Assembly: GCF_026723865.1 (NCBI RefSeq)
Contig: NZ_CP113529.1
Location: forward strand, 2,480,001-2,544,000
Reading direction: 5' to 3'
Origin: Mycobacterium sp. Aquia_216
Lineage (GTDB): Bacteria > Actinomycetota > Actinomycetes > Mycobacteriales > Mycobacteriaceae
DNA length: 64,000 nt
Shown: positions 26,100 to 35,790 of the stretch, piece by piece
How the letters are laid out: the number at the start of each line of letters is the position of its first letter
How positions within the stretch are numbered: position 1 is the stretch's first letter
Notes under the pieces: generated by a model
Seen by the model: the letters and a program-made list of their open reading frames with translations, nothing else
What the model was told of the DNA's origin: nothing
The model's database searches: none
Made by a program: the position numbers and the translations under genes

Positions 26100-26461
26100 G
26101 CGTCGGCTTCGATCTCGACCAGCAGCTCGGGTGCTATCAGTGCCGAGACTTCGACCATGGTCGCCACGGGTCGTATTTCCCCGAAGATCCGCGCATGCAC
26201 GGCCGCGACCTCGCGCCACCGGGAGATGTCGGTCACGTAGATCCGGGTGCGCACCACGTCGGTCAGCGAAGCGCCCGCCTCTTCGAGCGCAATCTCGATG
26301 CGGCGCAAGGCGTCTTGGGCCTGCGCGGAGATATCACCCGCGGGTCCGGTGCCGGTGGTGCCGGCGACCGCCACGTACGGGCCTACTCGGACCGCGCGCG
26401 AGTAACCGACCGTCGATTCGTAGTCGGATCCTGACGAGACGAGCCTGCGGATGGCGGACAT
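26072..26461 (-). CDS. RidA-family protein (Rv2704-like)
   Basis: 129 aa from ATG 26461; GTG 26470 would add three residues. RidA/YjgF proteins hydrolyse reactive enamine/imine intermediates. Signature blocks: 'VGYSRAVRVGPYVAVAGTTG', 'QAQDALRRIEIALEEAGASLTDVVRTRIYVTD' with the conserved substrate-binding Arg, and 'ATMVEVSALIAPELLVEIEADAYL' with the conserved Glu. Convergent overlap with the DUF952 gene; 118 bases separate it from sigA. Confidence 0.88.
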   Translation of the reverse strand: MSAIRRLVSSGSDYESTVGYSRAVRVGPYVAVAGTTGTGPAGDISAQAQDALRRIEIALEEAGASLTDVVRTRIYVTDISRWREVAAVHARIFGEIRPVATMVEVSALIAPELLVEIEADAYLGSREGS

Positions 26462-26589
26462 GGGCGTCACACTACGGCGACGGCCGAGGCTGCGCAGCCG
26501 ATTTTCCCTGTGCCCGACCGGATTTCCGGCGTAACACCTTCGGCCGAATTCGACTTGTCTTGTCCGGCAACAAGTTTGGCGGACGAGTG

Positions 26590-28104
<1,515 letters not shown>

Positions 28105-28236
28105 TTACACCCCTTCGGTTGGAATCACTTTTCGGTGGGTTTGGGCATGGTCAACCGAAAGTGTCTGCTATGTCGAATGTCGGCGTTGGTATCAGCGTGA
28201 CTGCTCGCACGCTATCTGTCGGGCGGCCGCCGTGGA

Positions 28237-28242
28237 CCATTG
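28237..28242 (-). promoter_or_regulatory. Candidate -10 of the sigA promoter
   Basis: Minus strand TACAAT, in GTCGTTACAATGG, is a near-ideal TAnnnT -10. It predicts a 5'-UTR of roughly 125 nt before the sigA GTG. The 178-bp region to ppgK contains no gene. Confidence 0.5.
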
Positions 28243-28282
28243 TAACGACAGTGCGCGCTCGTACCGCCCTAGCGGGGAAAAT

Positions 28283-29092
28283 TCAGTGCGTCACGTCCGT
28301 GGTCGAGGCCATCGCGGCGCCGACTATACCGGCGGTATTGAGCAAGGCCGCCGGTACGACCTGGGTCCGGTTTTCCAGCAGCGGCACCCATTGGTCGGCC
28401 TTTCGGCTGATCCCACCACCGGCGATGATCAGGTCGGGCCATATCGCGTTCTCGATGGCGATCAGCACCCTGGTCACCTCCTTGGTCCAGCGCTTGTAGC
28501 TCCACCCCTTATTTTCTTTGACCGACGACGCCGCGCGTTTCTCGGCCTCCTTGCCGCCCACTTCAAGATGGCCGAACTCGGTGTTGGGTATCAGCTTCCC
28601 ATGGTGAATCAGGGCGGAGCCGATTCCCGTTCCAAAGGTGAGCAACACGACCAACCCCGAATTGTTCTTGCCCGCCCCGTACCGCTCTTCGGCGAGCCCG
28701 GCCGCGTCGGCGTCGTTGAGGACCGTGACCGGCTGGCCGTCCAGCTCGGCACTGAAGACGTCGCGCGCGTTGGTCCCGATCCAGGCGCGGTCCACGTTGG
28801 CGGCCGTCTGGACGATGCCGTGGGTGACGACGCCGGGGTAGGTCACGCCGAGCGGACCCGTCCACCCGAATTCGTTGGCGACCTTGGCGATGGTCTTCGC
28901 GACGGCCGACGGGGTGGCGGGTTGCGGTGTCAGCAGTTTGACCCGGTCGCCGACCAACAGTCCGGTGTCAAGGTCGACGATTCCGCCTTTGATTCCGCTT
29001 CCGCCGACGTCGATGCCGAATCCACGACGCTGCGGCGGGCCGGAAGCTGCCTCGGTGCCGGGTGCGTCCGTGGCCGAGTCGGTGCTGGTCAT
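28283..29092 (-). CDS. ppgK: Polyphosphate glucokinase PpgK
   Basis: 269 aa from ATG 29092, which has AAGGAG six bases upstream; ATG 29098 directly abuts that site and is less likely. Phosphorylates glucose using polyphosphate or ATP. ROK-family motifs: 'GFGIDVGGSGIKGGIVDLDTG' (phosphate-1), 'VTYPGVVTHGIV', 'VTVLNDADAAGLAEERYG' with catalytic Asp in NDAD, and 'VVLLTFGTGIGSALIHHGKL'. The adenosine motif is 'LIIAGGGISRKADQWVPLL'. Divergent from suhB with 128 bases between. Confidence 0.95.
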   Translation of the reverse strand: MTSTDSATDAPGTEAASGPPQRRGFGIDVGGSGIKGGIVDLDTGLLVGDRVKLLTPQPATPSAVAKTIAKVANEFGWTGPLGVTYPGVVTHGIVQTAANVDRAWIGTNARDVFSAELDGQPVTVLNDADAAGLAEERYGAGKNNSGLVVLLTFGTGIGSALIHHGKLIPNTEFGHLEVGGKEAEKRAASSVKENKGWSYKRWTKEVTRVLIAIENAIWPDLIIAGGGISRKADQWVPLLENRTQVVPAALLNTAGIVGAAMASTTDVTH

Positions 29093-29220
29093 CGACATCT
29101 CCTTGGCGAGATTTGGGCTGGTTCACACCTTAGCTGGCGACGATGGGCGTTGCGGTCGGGCAATGCGACAGGGGCGTTGCCGCCCTGCGCCGCGGGTGGC
29201 GCCTGTGTTGCGATGGACCG

Positions 29221-30096
29221 GTGACCCGACTCGACGACCAGGCCGCGGCGCTGCGCTCAGTGGCCGAAACGCTCGCCGCCGAGGCCGCCGAGTTCGTGAG
29301 ATCTCGACGCGCCGAGGTGTTCGGCGCCCACCCGGGCGCGATCGACAATGGCGCGGTGCGGTCGAAGAGCACACCGACCGATCCGGTGACGGTGGTCGAT
29401 ACCGAGACCGAAGGGCTGCTGCGCGATCGGTTGGCCGAATTGCGGCCCGGGGACCCGATTCTCGGGGAGGAGGGCGGCGGGCCCGCCGAGCCGGGAGCCG
29501 GATCCGGCGATGCGGTCACCTGGGTGCTCGACCCGATCGACGGCACGGTGAACTTCGTCTACGACATCCCGGCCTACGCGGTGTCGGTCGGGGCACAGGT
29601 CAACGGCGCGTCGGTGGCAGGCGCCGTCGCCGACGTCGTCGGGGGCCGGATCTATTCCGCGGCACAAGGACTCGGCGCACACTTCATCGACGAGCAGGGG
29701 ACGCACCCGTTGCGGTGCGCGGATGTCGACGATTTGTCGATGGCCTTGCTGGGCACCGGATTTGGGTATTCGATCGGACGCCGCACCACCCAGGCGGCGC
29801 TGCTGGCGCAGCTGCTGCCGTTGGTTCGCGACGTGCGTCGCATCGGTTCGGCGGCGCTGGATTTGTGCATGGTTGCGGCGGGGCGGCTCGACGCCTACTA
29901 CGAGCACGGGCTGCAGGTGTGGGATCGCGCGGCGGGTGCGCTGATCGCCGCCGAGGCCGGGGCGCGGGTGTTGGTGCCGCCGCCGGACGGGCCGGTCGGT
30001 GGTGCCGGGTTGGTGGTGGCGGCCGCGCCCGGGATCGCCGATCAGCTGTTGGCGGCCCTCAACCAATTCGACGCCCTTGGGCCGATCGCGGACTGA
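29221..30096 (+). CDS. suhB: Inositol-1-monophosphatase SuhB
   Basis: 291 aa from GTG 29221. Mg2+-dependent dephosphorylation of inositol-1-phosphate, feeding phosphatidylinositol, mannosides and mycothiol. Metal and phosphate motifs: 'DPVTVVDTETEGLL', 'ILGEEGGG' with the catalytic Glu, 'WVLDPIDGTVNFVYDIPAYA' (DPIDGT signature), and 'YEHGLQVWDRAAGALIAAEAGA' with the final WD motif. Length matches the M. tuberculosis enzyme. Upstream residues in the open frame are not protein-like. Confidence 0.95.
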   Translation: MTRLDDQAAALRSVAETLAAEAAEFVRSRRAEVFGAHPGAIDNGAVRSKSTPTDPVTVVDTETEGLLRDRLAELRPGDPILGEEGGGPAEPGAGSGDAVTWVLDPIDGTVNFVYDIPAYAVSVGAQVNGASVAGAVADVVGGRIYSAAQGLGAHFIDEQGTHPLRCADVDDLSMALLGTGFGYSIGRRTTQAALLAQLLPLVRDVRRIGSAALDLCMVAAGRLDAYYEHGLQVWDRAAGALIAAEAGARVLVPPPDGPVGGAGLVVAAAPGIADQLLAALNQFDALGPIAD

Positions 30097-30098
30097 GG

Positions 30099-30752
30099 TC
30101 AGCAGCTGCTGGCGTGAATCTTCGACAGCAGCGAGGGATCGGATGCCCCGGTGGCCCCGGGACGCAGGCTGGCGAGGACGGAGTCGATGTCGTCGTTGTG
30201 GGCCAGGGCGGTGAATTCCGTGCCGATCGCCAGATCCACGGAGTCATCGGCGCGGTTGTCGTTGAACAGCTCGCTGCACGGGGCTACCAACCACACCGCG
30301 GCGGCGCTGGCCTGCCCGGCCGTGCCGAAGCGAATCTGGCTTTGGCACGTCAGGCGGGTGCCGGCGTAAATCGGGTCGTTGGCCGCGGTCGGCTGCGCGA
30401 AGCCCAGATCCTTCATCGCGCCGGCGACGTCGGCGGCCTGGCCGCCGCGGCCGCTGGCGTTGAGGACGCGGACCTTGATGTCGCTGAGTTTGGCGGGCGA
30501 CACATCGGTCATCGCGCTGCGCGACATTTGTTCGCCGAGTTGGGCCGGTGCCGCCGACCCGGTCGGCTGTGGGGGCGGGTTGCACACTTCGGCTTCGCGA
30601 ACTTTCGCGGGCCGGGTCAGCGCCACGGTCCAGGCCACACCCGTGACCAACACCAGGAAAACCAGCACGACAATCGCCGGCCGGGGATTGCGTCGCCGAA
30701 AGGGCCGACCGTGCTTGTCGAAGGCTGTACCCTCGGTGATTTGTGCGACCAC
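30099..30752 (-). CDS. cei: Envelope integrity protein Cei (LytR_C domain; Rv2700-like)
   Basis: 217 aa from GTG 30752 ('VVAQITEGTAFDKHGRPF'); GTG 30761 would add three residues. A basic cytosolic N-terminus, one transmembrane helix (~27-46, 'PAIVVLVFLVLVTGVAWTVAL') and an extracytoplasmic LytR_C-type domain: 'VRVLNASGRGGQAADVAGAMKDLGF', 'AGTRLTCQSQIRFG'. Cys residues probably form disulfides. In M. tuberculosis the homologue is required for virulence and envelope integrity. Its stop lies two bases from the suhB stop (convergent); divergent from the DUF4193 gene. Confidence 0.9.
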   Translation of the reverse strand: MVAQITEGTAFDKHGRPFRRRNPRPAIVVLVFLVLVTGVAWTVALTRPAKVREAEVCNPPPQPTGSAAPAQLGEQMSRSAMTDVSPAKLSDIKVRVLNASGRGGQAADVAGAMKDLGFAQPTAANDPIYAGTRLTCQSQIRFGTAGQASAAAVWLVAPCSELFNDNRADDSVDLAIGTEFTALAHNDDIDSVLASLRPGATGASDPSLLSKIHASSC

Positions 30753-30935
30753 AGCAGGCACTCTAGCCGCACACTAAATCCACTGTTTAGAGGCGAATAC
30801 GCGGGTGAATTCGGGAGTGTGAGGTAAATCACAACCCATCTAACCGCGTTGCGGGCACGAATCGTTTGGTGGATGCGTTCGACGCTGGTACAAAGCGTTG
30901 CTTGAGGTAACGCAGGCATGTGAGGGGATTGGACG

Positions 30936-31238
30936 ATGCCTACCGACTATGACGCTCCACGGCGTACCGAAACTGACGACGTTTCGGAGGACTCGCTGGA
31001 GGAGCTGAAGGCTCGACGGAACGAGGCGGCATCGGCTGTTGTCGACGTCGACGAATCCGAGTCCGCCGAGAATTTCGAACTGCCTGGCGCTGACCTGTCC
31101 GGCGAGGAGCTATCGGTTCGGGTCATTCCGAAACAAGCCGACGAGTTCACCTGCTCGAGCTGCTTTTTGGTGCAACACCGCAGCCGGCTTGCCAGCGAGA
31201 AGAACGGTGTGATGATTTGCACCGACTGCGCAGCTTGA
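30936..31238 (+). CDS. DUF4193 small zinc-binding protein (Rv2699c-like)
   Basis: 100 aa. Acidic N-terminal half ('SEDSLEELKARRNEAASAVVDVDESESAENFELPG'). The C-terminal part has a two-pair zinc ribbon: 'FTCSSCFLVQHRSRL' and 'MICTDCAA' (CxxC...CxxC). Strongly conserved and highly expressed in actinobacteria; function unknown, with a transcription-related role possible from the zinc ribbon. Start ATG 30936 has GAGGGG eight bases upstream. Convergent with the DUF3093 gene, nine bases apart. Confidence 0.88.
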   Translation: MPTDYDAPRRTETDDVSEDSLEELKARRNEAASAVVDVDESESAENFELPGADLSGEELSVRVIPKQADEFTCSSCFLVQHRSRLASEKNGVMICTDCAA

Positions 31239-31247
31239 TAGCTGCAC

Positions 31248-31727
31248 TCAGCTTGTCAAGGCCGACAGCACCCGGTCGGGGTGACGGCAGCTCACCAACC
31301 AGTACGGCGTCGGGTCGTCTGGGTCGTCGAGGACCAGCAAAATCATCGGTTTCACCCATGCGCGATGCAGCACATACGCCGCGGGGTCGAGCTGACGACC
31401 CAGTGCCGCCGACTTCGCCGACGGCGCGATTTCCGCCGACCGGGCGATCACGGTGACCGGCAGGTGGGCTTCGGCGGCCCACAGTTGCACCACCCCGTCG
31501 TCGCCGGCGGTGACTTGGATCTCGATGCGGCCCAGCCACAACAGCGCTCCGATGGCGACGATGAACAGCACCACGAACGGCAGCCAGTCGGGGAGTGCCT
31601 TGACGCCCAGGTTGACCTCGACGGCAATCAACGTCGCCAGCGCGAAGGCCGGTGGCCACCACCACCATGGGACCCACAGTCGCTCGCGATATCGGACACT
31701 GTGCGGAGCGACGCGCGTACCGGACAC
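31248..31727 (-). CDS. DUF3093 membrane protein (Rv2698-like)
   Basis: 159 aa from GTG 31727. '[21 protein letters not shown]' is the DUF3093 signature, an amphipathic Trp-rich start. Two hydrophobic helices (~residues 24-42 and 50-66) follow. The C-terminal beta-rich part contains '[20 protein letters not shown]' and '[19 protein letters not shown]'. Function unknown; always near dut in mycobacteria. It diverges from dut with only 25-48 bases between starts, so their promoters overlap. Confidence 0.83.
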   Translation of the reverse strand: MSGTRVAPHSVRYRERLWVPWWWWPPAFALATLIAVEVNLGVKALPDWLPFVVLFIVAIGALLWLGRIEIQVTAGDDGVVQLWAAEAHLPVTVIARSAEIAPSAKSAALGRQLDPAAYVLHRAWVKPMILLVLDDPDDPTPYWLVSCRHPDRVLSALTS

Positions 31728-31738
31728 GCGGTCAAGGG

Positions 31739-31744
31739 TAGTCT
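31739..31744 (+). promoter_or_regulatory. -10 element of dut
   Basis: TAGTCT matches TAnnnT and places the transcription start at about 31751-31753. The first GTG at 31753 is therefore leaderless, but in this genome it opens an 8-codon ORF rather than dut itself. Confidence 0.5.
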
Positions 31745-31752
31745 GTGGCCCC

Positions 31753-31779
31753 GTGTCGACCAGTCTGGCCTTGAAGTGA
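31753..31779 (+). CDS. Leader mini-ORF overlapping the dut start
   Basis: GTG TCG ACC AGT CTG GCC TTG AAG TGA encodes VSTSLALK. The first six residues match the usual start of mycobacterial Dut (MSTTLA/MSTSLA, from memory), but an apparent ~11-nt insertion shifts the frame and ends it at TGA 31777-31779. The stop overlaps GTG 31776 as GTGA, an arrangement used for reinitiation. Either a real leader peptide or a sequencing artefact. Confidence 0.5.
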   Translation: MSTSLALK

Positions 31780-32228
31780 AAGTTGTCCGCCTCGACCCCG
31801 AGCTTCCGCTGCCCAGCCGTGCCCACGACGGCGACGCGGGGGTTGATCTTTACAGCGCCGAAGACGTCCGGCTGGACCCCGGGCAACGCGCCCTGGTCCG
31901 AACGGGCGTGGCGGTCGCCGTCCCGTACGGAATGGTCGGTTTGGTGCACCCTCGCTCGGGATTGGCTGCGCGGGTTGGACTTTCGATCGTCAACACTCCG
32001 GGTACCATTGACGCAGGCTATCGCGGCGAGATCAAGGTTGCGCTGATCAACCTCGACCCGGCCGAACCGATCGTGGTGCACCGCGGCGATCGCATCGCCC
32101 AGTTGCTGGTGCAACGGGTCGAGTTAGTCGAGCTGGTCGAGGTCGCGTCGTTCGACGAGGCCGGGCTGGCCGAAACATCCCGTGGCGACGGTGGCCACGG
32201 TTCCTCCGGCGGACATGCGAGTTTGTGA
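31776..32228 (+). CDS. dut: dUTP pyrophosphatase Dut
   Basis: 150 aa from GTG 31776. Hydrolyses dUTP to dUMP, preventing uracil incorporation. All trimeric dUTPase motifs are visible: 1 '[15 protein letters not shown]', 2 'PRSGLA', 3 '[16 protein letters not shown]', 4 '[13 protein letters not shown]', and C-terminal motif 5 '[16 protein letters not shown]', whose Gly-rich arm covers the active site. The usual N-terminal start is out of frame, so the in-frame GTG overlapping the leader-ORF stop is the only usable start codon; no Shine-Dalgarno precedes it. Confidence 0.92.
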   Translation: MKVVRLDPELPLPSRAHDGDAGVDLYSAEDVRLDPGQRALVRTGVAVAVPYGMVGLVHPRSGLAARVGLSIVNTPGTIDAGYRGEIKVALINLDPAEPIVVHRGDRIAQLLVQRVELVELVEVASFDEAGLAETSRGDGGHGSSGGHASL

Positions 32229-32302
32229 GCGCCGGTGACGATGCACAAGGAGGTCCGCGATGAGGTGGGGGTACCACCCGCGTGCGGGGGAGAACGGCGC
32301 TG

Positions 32303-33100
32303 ATGGCTGCTTTCGGTAGACGTTCAGGCAAAGACGACAGCGACGACACTTCCGCCGCGCCGTCCGGCGACGACGCGGCCGAGGCGCCCGCCGACCCGCG
32401 GGCCGCCGCTGAGCAGGCCGGCGAAGAGTTGGACGAAGAGGTGGAGGGCCCGTTCGACATCGACGACTTCGACGACCCTTCGGTCGCGGAGCTGGCCCGG
32501 CTCGATCTGGGCTCGGTGCTCATCCCGATGCCGGAGGCCGGCCAGCTGCAGGTCGAGCTGACCGAGACCGGCATCCCGAGCGCGGTCTGGGTCGTCACGC
32601 CCAATGGCCGCTTCACGATCGCCGCCTATGCCGCCCCCAAGACGGGTAGCCTGTGGCGTGAGGTGGCCGGCGAGCTCGCCGACTCGCTGCGCAAGGATTC
32701 GGCCGATGTCAGCATCAAGGACGGCCCGTGGGGTCGCGAGGTGGTCGGTACCGCCTCGGGCGTGGTGCGCTTCATCGGCGTCGACGGCTACCGCTGGATG
32801 ATCCGCTGCGTCATCAACGGCCCGCACGAGACCATCGAGGCACTCGAGCAGGAGGCGCGTGCGGCGTTGGCGGACACGGTGGTTCGCCGCGGCGACACCC
32901 CGCTGCCGGTGCGGACGCCGCTGGCGGTGAACCTCCCCGAGCCGATGGCCGAGCAGTTGCGTCAGGCGGCCCAGCAGCAGGCCGAGGCGCAGCAGGCCGC
33001 CGAACAGGCCGAGGGGGAGCAGCCGCTCAACGAACCGGCGGCCCGCCGCAGCGTGGACGGATCGGCTATGCAGCAGTTGCGCACCACCACCGGCGGCTAG
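32303..33100 (+). CDS. DUF3710 domain-containing protein (Rv2696c-like)
   Basis: 265 aa from ATG 32303, with GGGGAGA about nine bases upstream. N-terminal ~60 residues are very acidic ('DDSDDTSAAPSGDDAAEAPAD'). The DUF3710 core follows: 'RLDLGSVLIPMPEAGQLQVEL', 'VVTPNGRFTIAAYAAPKTGSLWREVAGELADSL', 'GPWGREVVGTASGVVRFIGVDGYRWMIRCVINGP'. A Gln/Ala-rich coiled tail ('LRQAAQQQAEAQQAAEQAE') ends it. Function unknown; follows dut in actinobacteria. Confidence 0.85.
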   Translation: MAAFGRRSGKDDSDDTSAAPSGDDAAEAPADPRAAAEQAGEELDEEVEGPFDIDDFDDPSVAELARLDLGSVLIPMPEAGQLQVELTETGIPSAVWVVTPNGRFTIAAYAAPKTGSLWREVAGELADSLRKDSADVSIKDGPWGREVVGTASGVVRFIGVDGYRWMIRCVINGPHETIEALEQEARAALADTVVRRGDTPLPVRTPLAVNLPEPMAEQLRQAAQQQAEAQQAAEQAEGEQPLNEPAARRSVDGSAMQQLRTTTGG

Positions 33101-33194
33101 CCCGACCGAACAGTGATTCCGAAAGCCGTGACTGCGCACGCGACGGGCCGGACGTGGGCTGATGCGACGTGACGTGCGCCGGACCCCGCAACCA

Positions 33195-33893
33195 CTAGGC
33201 GTCGGCCAGCGCCGCCAGGCAGGCCGCCCCGAGCGTGGCACTGTCCGCGCCGACCTGGTCGAGCGTCACCGTCCGCAGGGCCGCGCGCGGCGCGGCGGCC
33301 ACCCAGTCGACGCCGGCCTGCAGCGGATGAATCGGATCGTCGACCGCGGCGGCCACCCCGAGGGGAGCGACAAGTGTGTTGAGTTCGTCACAACTCGGCG
33401 CGACGTAGGCGGCCGCTTCGTCCATGGCGTCGGGCAGCAGCGGCCACTGGGCAAGCCAGGACCGGGTCAGCTCCTCGGCCAGCCAGGCCGGGCTCGACGC
33501 GCGCATCCGTGCGGTCGCCGCGGCCAGGCCATCGGCGCGTAGCTGGGATGCCGAATACCGCGCCGCCAGAGCAGCCGGTGCCGAGCCCGGCGCTCCGGCC
33601 CAGGCCGGCAGCGCGGCCAGCACGGCGACCGTGAGGCCTGGATTCGCGAGTGCCCAGGCGGTCGCCACCGCAGCTCCAATCGAGATTCCGCCGACCGCGA
33701 TGGCACCTTCGCGGGCGGCGTCGTCCAACGCGGACAGGTAACCGTCGACCAGACGATCCGGCCGCGGCGCAGGGGTGACCAACCGTGCGCCGGCGTCGCG
33801 CATGGGCCCGGCGAACGCACGGTTGACGTACACGTCGTCGGATCCGGTTCCGGGCAACAGCACGGTCGTGACTCCGCGCAGATCGACACCCAC
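33195..33893 (-). CDS. Alpha/beta-hydrolase-like protein (Rv2695-like)
   Basis: 232 aa. 'VTTVLLPGTGSDDVYVNRAFAGPM' resembles the first strand-loop of alpha/beta-hydrolases, and 'IAVGGISIGAAVATAWALAN' is a G-x-S-x-G nucleophile elbow (GISIG). A later 'LVAPLGVAAAVDDPIHPLQAGVDWV' could carry the acid; a clear catalytic His motif is not obvious. Substrate unknown. The gene lies alone in opposite orientation to its neighbours. Confidence 0.75.
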   Translation of the reverse strand: MGVDLRGVTTVLLPGTGSDDVYVNRAFAGPMRDAGARLVTPAPRPDRLVDGYLSALDDAAREGAIAVGGISIGAAVATAWALANPGLTVAVLAALPAWAGAPGSAPAALAARYSASQLRADGLAAATARMRASSPAWLAEELTRSWLAQWPLLPDAMDEAAAYVAPSCDELNTLVAPLGVAAAVDDPIHPLQAGVDWVAAAPRAALRTVTLDQVGADSATLGAACLAALADA

Positions 33894-33954
33894 GCCCCGA
33901 TACTGCCCGGCGCGACGAATGTTCCAAAATCACAGTTTGATTCGGTTGGCGCCG

Positions 33955-33982
33955 GGGAACCAACAGGTCTACGGTGTCCGTT
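33955..33982 (+). promoter_or_regulatory. ECF-type promoter upstream of the OB-fold gene
   Basis: GGGAACC (33955-33961) and CGTT (33979-33982) match SigE/SigH-type elements with a 17-base spacer, one longer than the best consensus. It lies 49 bases before ATG 34031 and could drive the OB-fold/DUF3159 operon under stress. Confidence 0.4.
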
Positions 33983-34030
33983 GGCATAGGTGAAAGCACC
34001 GCAGCTTTTTCGGAATTGTCAGGAGTGGCC

Positions 34031-34399
34031 ATGGGGGCTCAAGGATATTTGCGCCGCCTCACCCGTCGGCTGACGGAGGACCCGGAGCAGCGCGATTCCG
34101 AGGAGTTGTCCGACGAGGTCGCCAGCACGGGCGCACAGCGCGCGATCGATTGCGAACGTGGCCAGGAGGTCACGATGGTTGGCACGTTGCGCAGCGTCGA
34201 ATGTAACGGCAAAGGCTGTGCGGGCGGCGTCAAGGCCGAGCTGTTCGACGGCAGTGACACCGTGACCCTGGTGTGGCTGGGCCAGCGCCGCATCCCCGGT
34301 ATCGACTCGGGACGCACTTTGCGGGTGCGCGGCCGGATGGGCAAGCTGGAGAACGGAACCAAGGCCATCTACAACCCGCACTACGAAATTCAGCGTTGA
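34031..34399 (+). CDS. OB-fold nucleic-acid-binding domain protein (Rv2694c-like)
   Basis: 122 aa from ATG 34031 with AGGAG six bases upstream. 'GQEVTMVGTLRSVECNGKGCAGGVKAELFDGSDTVTLVWLGQRRIPGIDSGRTLRVRGRMG' has the strand pattern of an OB-fold tRNA_anti domain. The N-terminal ~40 residues are charged and helical. The binding partner is unknown. Its TGA overlaps the TTG start of the DUF3159 gene (TTGA), so the two are translationally coupled. Confidence 0.82.
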   Translation: MGAQGYLRRLTRRLTEDPEQRDSEELSDEVASTGAQRAIDCERGQEVTMVGTLRSVECNGKGCAGGVKAELFDGSDTVTLVWLGQRRIPGIDSGRTLRVRGRMGKLENGTKAIYNPHYEIQR

Positions 34400-35079
34400 C
34401 TCTGCCCGGTAACACGTCCAATCGCATCAATCCAGAACGCCTGCTGAGCCAGCTAGGCGGCATGAGCGGTCTGATCTACTCGTCGCTGCCCGTCGTCACC
34501 TTCGTGGCGGCCTCCAGCCTGTTGGGCCTGCTGCCCGCGATCGGGGCGGCACTCGGTGTGGCCGCATTGGTCCTCGTCTGGCGGCTGATCCGACGGGATT
34601 CCACGCAGCCCGCGTTCTCCGGGTTCGTCGGAGTAGCCGTCTGCGCGCTGATCGCCTACATCGTCGGAGCATCCAAGGGCTACTTCCTGCTCGGCATCTG
34701 GATCTCGTTGTTGTGGGCTGTGGTCTTCGCCCTGTCCGTCCTGATCCGACGGCCGCTGGTCGGCTACGCCTGGAGCTGGGCCACCGGGCGCGACCGGGCC
34801 TGGCGCGACGTCCCGCGCGCCGTCTACGCGTTCGACGTCGCGACGGTGTGCTGGGTGCTGGTATTCGGGGCTCGGTTCGTGGTGCAGCGGCTGCTCTACG
34901 ACGCCGACCAGACCGGCTGGCTGGCCGCGGCGCGCATCGGGATGGGCTGGCCGCTGACCGCGCTGGCCGCGCTGGTGACCTACGGGGCGATCAAGGCCGC
35001 GCAGCGCGCCATGGCCGGTGCCGGAATCGGATTCGGCCCGGCGTCCGTGCAGCTCGACGCCGACACCGTCGGCGACTAG
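34396..35079 (+). CDS. DUF3159 integral membrane protein (Rv2693c-like)
   Basis: 227 aa from TTG 34396, which overlaps the upstream stop. A short N-terminal helix 'ERLLSQLGGMSGLIYSSLPVVTFVAAS' is the family signature. About six hydrophobic helices follow, including 'GVAALVLVWRLI', 'GFVGVAVCALIAYIVGA', 'LLGIWISLLWAVVFALSVLI' and 'RIGMGWPLTALAALVTYGA'. Function unknown. Convergent with ceoC, the two stops sharing CTAG (35076-35079). Confidence 0.82.
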   Translation: MTLPGNTSNRINPERLLSQLGGMSGLIYSSLPVVTFVAASSLLGLLPAIGAALGVAALVLVWRLIRRDSTQPAFSGFVGVAVCALIAYIVGASKGYFLLGIWISLLWAVVFALSVLIRRPLVGYAWSWATGRDRAWRDVPRAVYAFDVATVCWVLVFGARFVVQRLLYDADQTGWLAAARIGMGWPLTALAALVTYGAIKAAQRAMAGAGIGFGPASVQLDADTVGD

Positions 35080-35753
35080 CTGGCGGGCGGCACCACCGCC
35101 GGCAGCAGCAGCTTGCGCAGATCCTCTTCGGCGTCGGCGACCGCGACGAACAGCAACTCGTCGCCGCCTTCCAGTGGCTCGTCGTCTTCCGGCACGATGA
35201 CGCGCGGCCCGCGCAGGATGGTCACCAGCGCGGTATCCCGGGGCAGGTCGAGCCGGCGTACCGGCTTGCCGCCCCAGGGCGTGTCGTCGGGCAGGGTGAT
35301 CTCGACCAGGTTGGCCTGGCCCCGCCGGAATTCCATCAGGCGCACCAAATCGCCCACGGCGACGGCCTCTTCGATCAGCGAAGCGAGCATCCGCGGGGTG
35401 GACACCAACACATCCACACCCCAGGCGTCGGTGAACAGCCATTCGTTGCGGGGGTCGTTGACCCGGGCCACCACCCGGGGCACCGCGAACTCGGTCTTGG
35501 CCAGCAGGCTGAGCACCACGTTGGCTTTGTCGTCACCGGTCGCGGCGACCACCACGTCGAAATCCTCGAGGTGCACCGACTCCAGCAGGCTCAGTTCGCA
35601 GGCGTCGCCGAGACGCCAGTGCGCGGCAGGGATCGCGTCGACGTCGACGTGGTCGGGGTTACGTTCGATCAGGGTGATGTCGTGGTTGTTCTCGAGGAGC
35701 TCGCGAGCGACCGAGCGGCCGACCGCGCCGGCTCCGGCGACAGCTACCTTCAT
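35076..35753 (-). CDS. ceoC: TrkA-type potassium uptake regulator CeoC
   Basis: 225 aa. RCK protein: N-terminal NAD-binding Rossmann motif 'MKVAVAGAGAVGRSVARELL' followed by 'ITLIERNPDHVD' with the Glu that contacts NAD ribose, 'GDACELSLLESVHLEDFDVVVAATGDDKANVV'. The C-terminal RCK_C domain is ~140-215. Gates or assembles a Trk/Ktr-type K+ channel with its partner CeoB, encoded immediately upstream 37 bases away. No K+ channel subunit is in the window. Confidence 0.92.
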   Translation of the reverse strand: MKVAVAGAGAVGRSVARELLENNHDITLIERNPDHVDVDAIPAAHWRLGDACELSLLESVHLEDFDVVVAATGDDKANVVLSLLAKTEFAVPRVVARVNDPRNEWLFTDAWGVDVLVSTPRMLASLIEEAVAVGDLVRLMEFRRGQANLVEITLPDDTPWGGKPVRRLDLPRDTALVTILRGPRVIVPEDDEPLEGGDELLFVAVADAEEDLRKLLLPAVVPPAS

Positions 35754-35790
35754 GTGCGGCGCTCCTTAGTCGCGGTCGGGCGGCGCGGGC

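Noticed and set aside
26545..26580. Terminator hairpin after sigA
   Set aside because: Only a 5-bp CTTGT/ACAAG stem is visible; not strong enough to support a terminator.
31281..31775. Long N-terminal extension of dut in its open frame
   Set aside because: It runs antisense through the DUF3093 gene and has no usable start closer than the dut GTG; Dut homologues begin near 'VVRLDP'.
32324..33241. Minus-strand 305-codon ORF opposite the DUF3710 gene
   Set aside because: Arg/Leu/Gly-rich antisense shadow; the plus strand carries the DUF3710 domain.
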